A DNA stretch of 64,000 bases from Bacillota bacterium (GTDB lineage Bacteria > Bacillota > Clostridia > Lachnospirales > Lachnospiraceae): positions 39,533-103,532 of the forward strand of contig JAEWAK010000038.1 of NCBI GenBank assembly GCA_023391695.1. Reading direction: 5' to 3'. The position numbers and the translations under genes were made by a program. Below are positions 42,537-51,559 of the stretch, in pieces (position 1 is the first letter of the stretch; every line of letters starts with the position of its first letter). Under the pieces are notes generated by a model, which was not told the DNA's origin, ran no database searches, and saw nothing but the letters and a program-made list of their open reading frames with translations.

Positions 42537-43132
42537 TGAACTATTACAGCAGTCAGATCAGTAAGTTAATTGAAGAATTATCCAGGCTGCCGGGGATTGG
42601 AGCCAAGACTGCGCAAAGGCTTGCATTCCATATCATAAACCTGCCGCAGGATCAGGTGAATAACTTGTCCCAGGCAATTACGGCGGCAAAACAAAATGTC
42701 AGATACTGTTCTAACTGTTATACCCTGACCGACAGTGAGTTATGCCCGATCTGCGCCAGCGAAAAACGAAACCACCAGGTAATTATGGTGGTAGAAAACC
42801 CAAGGGATTTAGCAGCTTATGAAAAGACCGGACGCTTTGAAGGAGTATATCATGTACTTCATGGGGCAATATCACCGATGCTTGGCATCGGCCCGGATGA
42901 CATTAAGTTAAAGGAACTGATCCAACGCCTGCAGGGAGAGGTTGAGGAAGTAATCATTGCAACGAATTCCAGCCTGGAAGGTGAAACAACGGCCATGTAT
43001 ATCAGCAAGCTGATTAAACCCACGGGTATAAAGGTAAGCCGGATTGCAAGCGGTGTGCCCGTAGGCGGGGATTTGGAGTATATAGATGAAGTGACACTGC
43101 TTCGGGCGCTGGAAGGGCGAGTGGAATTGTAA
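42536..43132 (+). CDS. recR: Recombination mediator protein RecR
   Basis: 198 residues. N-terminal helix-hairpin-helix (LSRLPGIGAKTAQRLAFHI), a C4 zinc finger (CSNCYTLTDSELCPIC), then a Toprim domain with VVENPRDLAAYEKTG, and a C-terminal RIASGVPVGGDLEYIDEVTL. It acts with RecF/RecO in gap repair. The usual downstream partners yaaL and bofA are not here; they are at 10931-11906. Confidence 0.97.
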   Translation: MNYYSSQISKLIEELSRLPGIGAKTAQRLAFHIINLPQDQVNNLSQAITAAKQNVRYCSNCYTLTDSELCPICASEKRNHQVIMVVENPRDLAAYEKTGRFEGVYHVLHGAISPMLGIGPDDIKLKELIQRLQGEVEEVIIATNSSLEGETTAMYISKLIKPTGIKVSRIASGVPVGGDLEYIDEVTLLRALEGRVEL

Positions 43133-43267
43133 GATACTTATAAAACGGCGCACTTACCCATTGCCTGTTAAATACTTAAGCTGCAATATGGCTTAGTCAT
43201 AAACTTAAAGTGAATCATAAAGGGACCGGACACTGCCTTTTTGATTCTGTTTAATGGGAGATGCAGA

Positions 43268-43648
43268 ATGGAAGTAAGAGTATGTAAGAATTGCAGGAAA
43301 TTGTTCAAGTATATTTATGGACCTGAATTATGCCCGGAATGTTCGAAACAGGTTTCGAAAGAAAAAGCGGAACCGGCTGCGAAAGATGTGACTTTTACTT
43401 TAAGACCGATGGTAAAAGAAGAGGAAGAGAAATTTGAGCAGGTAAAAGATTATATCATAGCACATCCGAAAGCGACGATTGTCCAGATAGCCGAGGCCAA
43501 TGATATCATGCCCTTGAAACTGTTTGGGTGGATACGGGAAGACAGATTGGCCTTCTCCGACGAATCAACCTCCGCCTGGTTTACCTGTGAAAAATGCGGG
43601 GCTAAGATCAAAAGCGGAAGGTTCTGTAATAATTGTAAAATCTGCTGA
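43268..43648 (+). CDS. YvyF-like flagellar operon zinc-ribbon protein
   Basis: 126 residues with an N-terminal C-x2-C zinc pair (CKNCRKLF) and CPEC, a helical middle with KATIVQIAEANDI, and a C-terminal zinc ribbon CEKCGAKIKSGRFCNNCK. The layout matches the YvyF (TIGR03826) family, a protein of unknown detail located with flagellar regulators in Bacillus. ATG 43268 follows ATGGGAGATG. It is separated from recR by 135 bp, so linkage to flagella is inferred from the family only. Confidence 0.7.
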   Translation: MEVRVCKNCRKLFKYIYGPELCPECSKQVSKEKAEPAAKDVTFTLRPMVKEEEEKFEQVKDYIIAHPKATIVQIAEANDIMPLKLFGWIREDRLAFSDESTSAWFTCEKCGAKIKSGRFCNNCKIC

Positions 43649-43672
43649 TATTATTTACATGATGAATTAATG

Positions 43673-43711
43673 AAACATGGTAAACGGATACCCCTTTTGC
43701 CATGTTTTTTT
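43673..43711 (+). terminator. Rho-independent terminator after the YvyF-like gene
   Basis: AAACATGG (43673-43680) pairs with CCATGTTT (43700-43707), followed by seven T. Confidence 0.8.
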
Positions 43712-43791
43712 AAGTAGGTAAATTTAAGCTTTATTACAGGACGGAAAAACGGGGATTTAAGTCTTAGGAAAAAATTGATTTATAGAGGAGT

Positions 43792-43885
43792 GGGTCTGCT
43801 GCAAATAATAAGTCTATTTATTTACGGGAGAGTATATCTTGTATTTGAAATATAGTTCAGACAGTTTTTGTTTGCAGCAGATCCC
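43792..43885. repeat. MITE-like inverted-repeat element, family 2, copy 2
   Basis: Ends GGGTCTGCTGCAAA and TTTGCAGCAGATCCC enclose about 65 bases. The centre (TCTATTTATTTACGGGAG) matches the minus-strand centre of 30839-30936. Confidence 0.6.
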
Positions 43886-44133
43886 GTTATGAAAAGGTAT
43901 AATATATGTTAACAAGGGAGAGGGACTTCCTTGATTGCTAAGGTAATTATATTATCCGATTGTGTAGAAAGTTTGTTAAAATTTTGAAAAAAGTGTGAAC
44001 AATAAAAGTTAACCTATCAAAATAGATTACCCCTAAGGCTTACTTGGTTCAGCACAAAACAGTTTTAATTAATGTAAATTTAACAGAAATCTGCATAAAA
44101 ACAAATATTTCGTGTTTTTTTGTAAATAAAACC

Positions 44134-44162
44134 TTGCGTATTATTATAAAGTAATGTATGAT
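44134..44162 (+). promoter_or_regulatory. Promoter of the riboswitch-chemoreceptor transcript
   Basis: TTGCGT (44134-44139), a 17-bp spacer, TATGAT (44157-44162), about 50 bases before the riboswitch core. Confidence 0.55.
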
Positions 44163-44211
44163 ATAAATTGTATGTTTGGAAATAAAAAACACATTTTTAC
44201 ATAGCAGATAG

Positions 44212-44300
44212 CATTAATAAAGGGCAAACTTATCGAAAGGTAAGGACGCAAAGCCAAGGGCCTTAAGTTAGTAATAACATGGCAGCCGGTTGCAAAACAT
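44212..44300 (+). ncRNA. Cyclic di-GMP-I riboswitch (GEMM)
   Basis: The core reads GGGCAAACTTATCGAAAGG, then TAAGGACGCAAAGCC, then CCTTAAG and GGCAGCCGG. This is the GEMM-I consensus: the GAAA tetraloop on the P2 stem and the invariant GGACGCAAAGCC. A terminator follows at 44448-44487 and the chemoreceptor gene starts at 44526. Binding of c-di-GMP therefore probably decides whether the terminator forms. Whether it is an on or off switch cannot be read by eye. Confidence 0.92.
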
Positions 44301-44447
44301 AGTTTTAAAAAGTAACTATTAAGTACAACCGGGAAATTCGCAGAATTTCGGATAATCTGCGCCAAAATATGGATTTTTAAGCATACTTTGTGTGCATAAA
44401 CGCATCAAGCGTTGTTCGTTAGAACCGCAGTGCCTGAATAGTCACAA

Positions 44448-44487
44448 AAAACCCTTTTTTTTGTTACCCAAAAAAAGGGTTTTTTTA
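44448..44487 (+). terminator. Terminator in the riboswitch leader (expression platform)
   Basis: AAACCCTTTTTTT and AAAAAAAGGGTTT form a stem followed by a T-run, between the c-di-GMP aptamer and the chemoreceptor ATG. Confidence 0.85.
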
Positions 44488-44525
44488 TTTGGTGAAAAAT
44501 TTTAAAATGGAGGATTTAAATTCAG

Positions 44526-46514
44526 ATGAAAAGTATCAAAACCAAATTAATCGTTAACTTTTCTGTGTTGATATTATTGGCGTCAATCCTGCTTGGGGGG
44601 ATCTCGATAAAAAGTGCCGGTAAATCCATTACTATGGAAGGTGAAGATGCCCTTGTTTCCCTTTCCATGGAAGATTCCAAATTAACACAAAGCAGAATTG
44701 AAACACAAAAAAGTAATCTGGAAATGATTGCACTGAATGAGGTAATTCAGAGTATGAATTGGAAGCGTCAGCAGACCTTATTAAAAACGTTATTAAAGGA
44801 CACGGGCTTTCTTGAAATAGCGGTTGTTAAGATGGACGGCACCGCCAGTTATCCGGACGGCACCACCAGCGAATTAGGGGACAGAGACTATGTCCAGAAG
44901 GCTTTAAAGGGCGAAACCAATGTATCGGATGTCATAATCAGTAAGGTTACGAATGAGCCGGTCATTATGATAGCAACTCCAATCCACGATGGCGGTAAAG
45001 TAGTCGGGGCCTTAATCGCACGCAGGGACGGCAACGCTTTAAGTGAAATTGTGGATGATACCGGATATGGCCAAAACGGCTACGGCTATATAATTAACAG
45101 CAAAGGAACCGTAATTGCCCATCCGGACAGGGATAAAGTTTTAAACCAGTTTAACCCTATCGAAGAAGTCAAAGAAAACCCGGCTTTATCGTCCTTATCC
45201 GCATTGTTTCAAAAAGTTACCGCAGAGAAAACCGGTATTAATTCCTATACCTATGAAGGAAGGGATTTATATGCGGGTTATGCACCGATCGAAGGAACGG
45301 ATTGGATTTTTGTCATAACGGCAGATAAAAACGAAGTCTTATCGGCAATTCCCGTAATGCAAAATACAATCCTTGCGGTTACGGCCATTTTGCTCATACT
45401 GTGTATAGTCCTCGTATATCTTATCGGGAATTCTATTACAAAACCCATCATTAATACGGTAAAACATGCGGAAAAAATTGCTGCGCTTGATATTTCGGAG
45501 AATGTACTTCAAAAATTCCTTAATAAAAAGGATGAAATCGGAATTCTGTCAAAAGCCCTGCAAAGCATAACGGACAGTCTCAGGGGAATTGTCGGGGATA
45601 TTAATAATTCCTCCGATCAGCTGGCAGCCGCTTCGGAAGAATTGACAGCTACTTCGGAACAATCCGCTACCGCTTCGGAAGAGGTAGCGTCAACGGTGGA
45701 GGAGATAGCCAAAGGGGCTTCAGACCAGGCAAAACATACGGAAGAAGGCTCCGTAAAAGCAGATACCCTGGGAAAGGCAATTGAAAAAGACCAGGGCTAT
45801 TTAACAGGATTAAATACCGCTACGGAAAAAGTAGTGGAGGTACTGGAGGATGGATTAAAAGAAGTAGAATATCTTTCCAGGAAAACTGAGGAAAATAATC
45901 AGGCTTCCGGGGATATCCGGGAAGTTATATTAAAAACCAATGATAGTTCCAACAAAATCGGTCAGGCCAGCAATGTAATAGCCTCCATTGCACAACAGAC
46001 AAATCTTCTGGCATTAAATGCGGCAATCGAAGCTGCCAGGGCAGGCGATGCCGGGAAAGGATTTGCAGTGGTGGCGGAAGAAATCAGAAATCTGGCGGAA
46101 CAGTCAGCTGCATCCACGCAGGATATTGATGAAATGGTAAAGGAGTTACAGGCCCATTCCCAGAATGCGGTTAAGACTATGGAAGAAATATCTGCCGTAA
46201 TCAAAGAACAGACGGAAAGCGTGGAAAATAACCGAAAGAGTTATAGGGCAATAGAAGAAGCGATCAAAAATGCAAAAGAAGCTGTGGATAAACTGAACCT
46301 CTCCGGACAGGAAATGGAGAAAATGAAAAATGAAATATTGGATACCCTCCAGAATCTGTCCGCCATCGCAGAGGAGAATTCCGCTTCGACTGAGGAGGTG
46401 ACGGCTTCCCTGGAAGAACAGACAGCCTCCGTTGAAGATATTGCAAAAGCCAGTGAAGGCCTGGCGGGTATGGCTCAGGACCTGCAGGTTATAATTAAGA
46501 AATTTAAGCTGTAA
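44526..46514 (+). CDS. Methyl-accepting chemotaxis protein with dCache sensor
   Basis: 662 residues. TM1 at about 8-28, an extracytoplasmic dCache-type sensor (about 35-270) with GDRDYVQKALKGETNVSDV and GTDWIFVITADKNEVL, TM2 about 280-302, HAMP about 303-355, and a signalling domain with the conserved hairpin tip IASIAQQTNLLALNAAIEAARAG. It relays ligand binding to CheA/CheW. The gene is controlled by the c-di-GMP riboswitch upstream, which ties chemotaxis to the sessile/motile signal. Confidence 0.95.
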   Translation: MKSIKTKLIVNFSVLILLASILLGGISIKSAGKSITMEGEDALVSLSMEDSKLTQSRIETQKSNLEMIALNEVIQSMNWKRQQTLLKTLLKDTGFLEIAVVKMDGTASYPDGTTSELGDRDYVQKALKGETNVSDVIISKVTNEPVIMIATPIHDGGKVVGALIARRDGNALSEIVDDTGYGQNGYGYIINSKGTVIAHPDRDKVLNQFNPIEEVKENPALSSLSALFQKVTAEKTGINSYTYEGRDLYAGYAPIEGTDWIFVITADKNEVLSAIPVMQNTILAVTAILLILCIVLVYLIGNSITKPIINTVKHAEKIAALDISENVLQKFLNKKDEIGILSKALQSITDSLRGIVGDINNSSDQLAAASEELTATSEQSATASEEVASTVEEIAKGASDQAKHTEEGSVKADTLGKAIEKDQGYLTGLNTATEKVVEVLEDGLKEVEYLSRKTEENNQASGDIREVILKTNDSSNKIGQASNVIASIAQQTNLLALNAAIEAARAGDAGKGFAVVAEEIRNLAEQSAASTQDIDEMVKELQAHSQNAVKTMEEISAVIKEQTESVENNRKSYRAIEEAIKNAKEAVDKLNLSGQEMEKMKNEILDTLQNLSAIAEENSASTEEVTASLEEQTASVEDIAKASEGLAGMAQDLQVIIKKFKL

Positions 46515-46584
46515 CAGAAGAGAATAAAAGAATTTACCATAAGGGATGTTTTATCTGGGGAGATTAACATACATAGCATAAACT

Positions 46585-46640
46585 GGTATGCCTGAAATAT
46601 TCAGATTAAAAGCTGATAATTTGGGCATACCTTATTTTTG
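46585..46640 (+). terminator. Terminator after the chemoreceptor gene
   Basis: GGTATGCC (46585-46592) pairs with GGCATACC (46624-46631), followed by TTATTTTT. Confidence 0.7.
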
Positions 46641-46660
46641 CTTGACCAATCAAATTCAGC

Positions 46661-46826
46661 CTAGGGCGTGTCTGAAAACTCATTGCACCGTTCTGAACGC
46701 CCCACTTTGCGGAATCCTGCGTCGCAATTTTGGGAACGTAGATCCGCTACGCCCCCAAAATCGCTCCTTGTCTCCCACAAAGTGGAACATTCAGCCCGGC
46801 ACAAGCAGTTTTCAGACACACCCTAG
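46661..46826. mobile_element. MITE-like element, family 1, copy A (166 bp)
   Basis: Ends CTAGGGCGTGTCTGAAAACT and its near-perfect inverted copy (46807-46826, one mismatch). The centre includes GAACGCCCCACTTTGCGG and a later CTTGTCTCCCACAAAGTGG. Related copies are at 52958-53040 and 62819-62985. It has no transposase and would be moved in trans. Confidence 0.8.
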
Positions 46827-46829
46827 TAA

Positions 46830-47033
46830 AATAAAAAAGAAAAACATCTTCACACTAAAGATACGGTTATCGCATTACCCGTAAACTCCAGGGAGCCGCT
46901 TGAAAAACAGTACAGGGGTACCATGAATATGGATACGGAAAACGGTTTTGTAGAAATAGAAAAACAGGATCAGGTAAGCCTGATGAAACAGGAATTTAAA
47001 TATATATTCATTGACCTTTCTTTCTATATCTAG
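46830..47033 (+). pseudogene. Possible gene remnant beside the family 1 element
   Basis: The frame is open for about 67 codons up to TAG 47031, with protein-like composition (for example REPLEKQYRGTMNMD) but no supported start. It begins 3 bp after the MITE. It could be the 3' end of a gene cut by the insertion, or chance. Confidence 0.2.
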
Positions 47034-47039
47034 TAAAAT
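47011..47039 (+). promoter_or_regulatory. Sigma-A promoter of the 47102 gene
   Basis: TTGACC (47011-47016), a 17-bp spacer, TAAAAT (47034-47039). Confidence 0.65.
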
Positions 47040-47101
47040 CGAATATAGAAATATTTTGTACAAAAGGTAAACATATTACGTAACATAGGAGGAAGATATA
47101 T

Positions 47102-48199
47102 ATGGAAGGTAATATATTATCCGGCGGATTACAAGACCTGAATGGGCTGAAGGACATTTTATCGGAGCTAAACAGTTATAAGGATAATAATGATGTCTTG
47201 GCATCGGAAGAGTCAAAATTAGAAAAAGCCATAAAAAATAAAGAAAAAGCCATTGCGGATGAAATAGCCGGCACTACAAAGAAACGTAAGGATGAAATTG
47301 AAGCGACTTATAATGACCAGCTTGAGAAAACACGGGCCAGGATGAAAAAAATCCGGGGCAGAAAAGAAAAATCAAAAAGTGCTAAAATTTCGGAACGAAT
47401 CGAAACGGAAACTTCCCAGCTAAGGGAGGAATACAGACAGCTGGTACTGGATAACAAAGCGGTTTTAAAACAAAATAAATTACCTTCCTTTTGTAATTCC
47501 CGGCTGTTTTATTCTTTATTTTTGCCAAGAGGAATGGGGGATTTGGCTGTCATTATCATGACGCTGGTCGTAATCCTGTTAATTATCCCATGTACCTTTT
47601 ACTTCTATGTTATACCGGAAGAAAATATGGTTTATCTGATTTTGATCTATTTTATTACCGTAATATTTTTCGGGGGTATCTATATGTTAATCGACAATAA
47701 CATAAAAGATAAACATATGGAAGCAATAAAACGGATTTACCGGGGCCGTACCCAGATCAATGAAAATAAAAGGAAAAGAGATAAAATCCGGAAACATATA
47801 CTGAGAGATAAAGATGAAAGCCAATACGGCCTGGATAACTTCGATCAGGAATTATCCGACCTGGATAATGAGTTAACGGCAATTACGGAACAAAAGAAAG
47901 AAGCTTTAAGTGTTTTTGAAAACACAACCCGTCTGGTAATCGGGGAAGAAATTAAGGCAAGAAACCAGGAAGAATTAAATGCCTTAAAGAAGCAGTATGG
48001 CGAAGTGTATGTTGAAATCAGGGAAACCGAAGATAAAATTAAAAACCTGTCCATGGAAATAGCCAATCATTATGAGGTTTATCTGGGAAAAGAATTTATG
48101 ACTCTGGATAAATTAAGTATATTATCGGATATTATGACGGATAACGGTTTACAAACTATCTCGGAAGCCCTAAGCTATTATAAAGAAGGCAATTATTAA
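47102..48199 (+). CDS. Coiled-coil protein with two central transmembrane helices
   Basis: 365 residues, not recognised. An N-terminal coiled coil (about 30-120) rich in Lys/Glu, two membrane helices (about 150-172 and 177-199), then a second coiled coil (about 200-325) and a final helical tail. The plan, cytoplasmic helices on both sides of a membrane hairpin, suggests a membrane-linked scaffold. ATG follows GGAGGAAG. It stands alone with its own promoter. Confidence 0.7.
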   Translation: MEGNILSGGLQDLNGLKDILSELNSYKDNNDVLASEESKLEKAIKNKEKAIADEIAGTTKKRKDEIEATYNDQLEKTRARMKKIRGRKEKSKSAKISERIETETSQLREEYRQLVLDNKAVLKQNKLPSFCNSRLFYSLFLPRGMGDLAVIIMTLVVILLIIPCTFYFYVIPEENMVYLILIYFITVIFFGGIYMLIDNNIKDKHMEAIKRIYRGRTQINENKRKRDKIRKHILRDKDESQYGLDNFDQELSDLDNELTAITEQKKEALSVFENTTRLVIGEEIKARNQEELNALKKQYGEVYVEIRETEDKIKNLSMEIANHYEVYLGKEFMTLDKLSILSDIMTDNGLQTISEALSYYKEGNY

Positions 48200-48335
48200 A
48201 GATGCATACGGCTTGTAATACGAAAGAGCGACAAGTATGGGTGTTTTATATATAAAATATACAAAATTTAATGCTAATATTTATATGGTTTATCAATGGT
48301 AAAGTAACATTATTTCGTTTATAATAAAAGAGGAT

Positions 48336-48399
48336 TTAAAGTTTGTTACTGTTTAATCAGGCAAGACTGACATCGGGAGGTGTAGTTCTTGCCTTTTTT
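48336..48399 (+). promoter_or_regulatory. RAT antiterminator site and terminator upstream of licT
   Basis: The segment AGTTTGTTACTGTTTAATCA plus GGCAAGACT (48340-48368) resembles the ribonucleic antiterminator bound by BglG/LicT. It overlaps a terminator: AGGCAAGA (48359-48366) pairs with TTCTTGCC (48387-48394), then an eight-T run. LicT would thus control its own gene. The remainder of the gap 48200-48592 shows no convincing gene. Confidence 0.7.
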
Positions 48400-48592
48400 T
48401 TCTGTAAAGAAATTATATCCTGTTTTATAATTAAAAAAGGTGAGTACCCGTGTTATAAAATATACCGCAACGGAGCCTATGACCGGCGTAGGTATATACT
48501 TGGTGTAGGTTTACGTTCTTATATTAACAATGGTGTTAGTATAAAATAACTGATACTGCTTTATTAACTTATGGGTAAAGGATACGGTAGAG

Positions 48593-49429
48593 ATGAAAAT
48601 AGTTCGCATTCTGAATAATAATTCAATCGTGGCAAGGGATGAAAATCAACAGGAGCTTGTTTTATTAGGGGCGGGGTTAGGCTTTAATAAGGTAAGGGGA
48701 GATTCCGTTGATGAAACAAAAATTGAAAAGAAATTTGCACCGGCAGATGATAAGATTGCAAATCAGTTTATGGAGATGGTAAATAATATCTCTATGGATT
48801 GCATCCTGTTCTCCCAGCAGATTATTGAGGATGCCAAAGCTAATTATGGTAAAAAGCTGGCGGATACGATATATATATCCCTGCCGGACCATATTTCCAA
48901 TGCATTGGAGAATGCCAAAAAAGGTATCTTAATCCGCAATCCCCTGCTTCACGACATTAAGCGGTTTTATAAGGATGAATACGCCATAGGGGAATCTGCC
49001 TTACGTATAATAAAGGAAAAGACAGGTACTATTCTGCCGGCGGACGAGGCTGCTTATATCGCCCTGCATTTTGTCAATGCCGAAATCGGCCAAACGGAGG
49101 ATAAGGCTATTGAGGTAACTAAAATAATGCAGGATATATCCAATATCGTGAAGAACTTTTTTCAGGTTGAATATGATGAAGAATCGTTAAACTATTACCG
49201 CTATGTTACCCATCTGAAATTCTTTGCCCAAAGAATCATTAACCATACCAACTATCCTGAAGGCGATAATGAATTACTGGACCTGGTAATAAAGAAACAC
49301 AGCAGGGAATATGAATGTGTTTTAGAAATAACAGACTTTTTAGAAGATAAATTCGGATATACCTTAGGTTCGGATGAACGTTTGTATCTGACCGTGCATA
49401 TTGCCAGAGTGATAAAAGCTAATCATTAA
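48593..49429 (+). CDS. licT: BglG/LicT family transcription antiterminator
   Basis: 278 residues: a ~55-residue RNA-binding CAT domain (MKIVRILNNNSIVARDENQQE) and two PRD domains (about 65-170 and 171-278). Conserved histidines appear in LPDHISNAL and IALHFVNAEIG (PRD1) and in the C-terminal LTVHIARV (PRD2). Phosphorylation by the beta-glucoside EIIB and by HPr controls activity. Its two likely target leaders, 48336-48399 and 49450-49553, flank the gene. Confidence 0.95.
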   Translation: MKIVRILNNNSIVARDENQQELVLLGAGLGFNKVRGDSVDETKIEKKFAPADDKIANQFMEMVNNISMDCILFSQQIIEDAKANYGKKLADTIYISLPDHISNALENAKKGILIRNPLLHDIKRFYKDEYAIGESALRIIKEKTGTILPADEAAYIALHFVNAEIGQTEDKAIEVTKIMQDISNIVKNFFQVEYDEESLNYYRYVTHLKFFAQRIINHTNYPEGDNELLDLVIKKHSREYECVLEITDFLEDKFGYTLGSDERLYLTVHIARVIKANH

Positions 49430-49449
49430 AAAAATGAATAATAAATACC

Positions 49450-49553
49450 AAAGGGTTTGTTATGATTCAGTTCAGCAAGACCCGGAAGCGGCAACAGGAG
49501 AGACCGGAAACCCCGGTTTATCTACGGTTGCAGCTTTCGGGTCTTTTTATATA
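49450..49553 (+). promoter_or_regulatory. RAT antiterminator site and terminator upstream of the beta-glucoside PTS gene
   Basis: AAAGGGTTTGTTATGATTCA followed by GTTCAGCAAGACCC (49451-49484) resembles the LicT/BglG antiterminator. It overlaps the left arm AGACCCGGAAGC of a long terminator stem whose right arm GCTTTCGGGTCT is followed by TTTTTAT. LicT binding would allow read-through into the PTS gene at 49599. Confidence 0.75.
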
Positions 49554-49598
49554 AATGCTGTAAAAAAATACTAGTTTAGAAGCTATAGGAGGATTATT

Positions 49599-51494
49599 AT
49601 GAATTATAGTCAATTAGCCGCAGATATTCTGAAGTATGTGGGCGGCGCAGGAAACGTAACCGGCGTTACAAACTGTATGACACGTCTTCGTTTTCAACTA
49701 AAGGATTCAAAGAAAGCCAATGTGGAAGCGATTAAAAACTTAAAAGGTGTCCAGGGAACCGTTACAAAGAACGGACAGTTCCAGATTATCATCGGAACCG
49801 ATGTGGGAAATGTTTGTGAAGAAATTAAAAAACTTGGTAATTTTGATGAGGATGTTTCCTCTCAGGTTGAGGAAGAGAAAACAAATATCATCAACACTTT
49901 TTTCGGAACACTGACAGCCATCTTTACTCCGGTTATTCCCGCCTTGGCCGGCTCCGGTATGATAAAGGCACTATTGGCACTTTGTGTAGCACTTGGTATC
50001 ATAAGCAATGATACCTCCACCTATCAGGTATTTTATGCTTTTGCGGATGCCTTATTTACCTTTATGCCTTTTATCCTAGCGATATCGGCCGCGAAAAGAT
50101 TTAAATGCTCTCCCTACATTGCCGCAGTTCTGGCAGGTGTTTTGCTGCATTCCAGTTTTACCGGAATTGAAACGTCAGAATTTATATTAAATATCTTTAA
50201 CGGCAATACCATTACCTTTAATTATTTTACCATATTCGGTTTTCTGCCCGTATTATCAGCTTCCTACAGCGGCAGTGTAATTCCCATACTGCTGATTGTA
50301 TGGGTCCAGTCTAAAATTGAAAAACAGGCAAATAAATATTCACCGAAGCCGGTTAAGATATTCCTTGCGCCGCTGCTTACGATTATACTAACCGGTCTTA
50401 TTGCTGTCTTTTTAGCGGGACCGTTAGGCACCATGATCGGCAAAATTTTAGCCATCGGTTTTAACTTTTTAAATGATTATGCCGGGTGGGTTATACCTTT
50501 CCTTATGGGAACCTTCTGCCCGTTTTTTGTTATGACCGGTATGCACTATACCTTTGCTCCTATCCAGGCCATACAGTATGCAACCTTAGGCTACGGGACC
50601 ATATTAGGGCCAGGTATGTTATCCTCCAATATAGCGCAGGGTACGGCTTCTATTGTGGTAGGGCTGAAATCCAAAAACAAAGAATTAAAGCAGCTGGGAC
50701 TATCCGCAGGTTTTACGGGCTTAATGGGCATTACGGAACCGGCTTTGTACGGTGTTACCTTAAAATACAAAAGACCTTTGTATGCAGCCATGATTGGCGG
50801 CGGCTGTGCAGGCCTGTATGCGGGTATTACCGGAATCCATACGTATTCTTCCACAACGGCAGGCCTTCTGGCACTACCTGTTTATATCGGCGGCGACAGT
50901 ATTATGAACCTTGTAAACGCATGTATTACCATTGTAATTTCTATGGCAGCAACAGCCGTTGCAACCCTGGTGCTCGGTTTTAATGACCCGGCAGAAACCC
51001 CGGAAGAAACAAGCGGAGAAACACAGACGCTGGTAAAACAGAAGATAACTGCCGCATCTCCTATTTCGGGAAAGGTTCTGGCCCTGTCTGAAGTAAAGGA
51101 TGAAGGTTTTTCCAAAGGAGCACTTGGGAAAGGCATGGCAATACTGCCATATGAGGGCAAGGTTTATGCGCCGGTTAACGGGACGGTCGTAACCGTCATT
51201 GACACCAAACATGCCATAGGACTTATCGGTGAAGAAGGCCAGGAAATCCTGATTCATGTGGGAATAGATACCGTAGAACTTGGAGGGAAATATTTTCAGG
51301 CAAAAGTAAACCAGGGTGACAAAGTGAAACAAGGACAGTTGTTGCTGGAATTTGACATGGAAGCAATTAAAAAAGCCGGGTATGATGTTACAACGCCGGT
51401 TACCGTAAGTAATTCGGAGGATTATCTGGATATCCTGGGTACGGATAAAGAAACGGTTACGGCCGGTGAAACCTTACTGACAATAATACCTTAG
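49599..51494 (+). CDS. bglP: Beta-glucoside PTS transporter subunit EIIBCA
   Basis: 631 residues with domains B-C-A. EIIB has the phosphorylation Cys26 in VTNCMTRLRF. EIIC (about 100-470) carries ten or so membrane helices with the conserved GITEPALYGV. EIIA has the active His553 in GQEILIHVGIDTVEL. It imports and phosphorylates beta-glucosides, aided by HPr. The downstream 6-phospho-beta-glucosidase and upstream LicT make a full sugar-utilisation unit. Confidence 0.95.
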   Translation: MNYSQLAADILKYVGGAGNVTGVTNCMTRLRFQLKDSKKANVEAIKNLKGVQGTVTKNGQFQIIIGTDVGNVCEEIKKLGNFDEDVSSQVEEEKTNIINTFFGTLTAIFTPVIPALAGSGMIKALLALCVALGIISNDTSTYQVFYAFADALFTFMPFILAISAAKRFKCSPYIAAVLAGVLLHSSFTGIETSEFILNIFNGNTITFNYFTIFGFLPVLSASYSGSVIPILLIVWVQSKIEKQANKYSPKPVKIFLAPLLTIILTGLIAVFLAGPLGTMIGKILAIGFNFLNDYAGWVIPFLMGTFCPFFVMTGMHYTFAPIQAIQYATLGYGTILGPGMLSSNIAQGTASIVVGLKSKNKELKQLGLSAGFTGLMGITEPALYGVTLKYKRPLYAAMIGGGCAGLYAGITGIHTYSSTTAGLLALPVYIGGDSIMNLVNACITIVISMAATAVATLVLGFNDPAETPEETSGETQTLVKQKITAASPISGKVLALSEVKDEGFSKGALGKGMAILPYEGKVYAPVNGTVVTVIDTKHAIGLIGEEGQEILIHVGIDTVELGGKYFQAKVNQGDKVKQGQLLLEFDMEAIKKAGYDVTTPVTVSNSEDYLDILGTDKETVTAGETLLTIIP

Positions 51495-51559
51495 GTGCTG
51501 CAAAGCGGCATGATTGAAGGCTGCGAAATAATAAACAATTAGAAAGGAGGCCATGAAAT

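Noticed and set aside
46588..46884. 98-codon frame running through the MITE
   Set aside because: It is a translation of the inverted-repeat element; composition is not protein-like.
48343..48549. 68-codon frame before licT
   Set aside because: It runs through the RAT/terminator structure and has no ribosome site.
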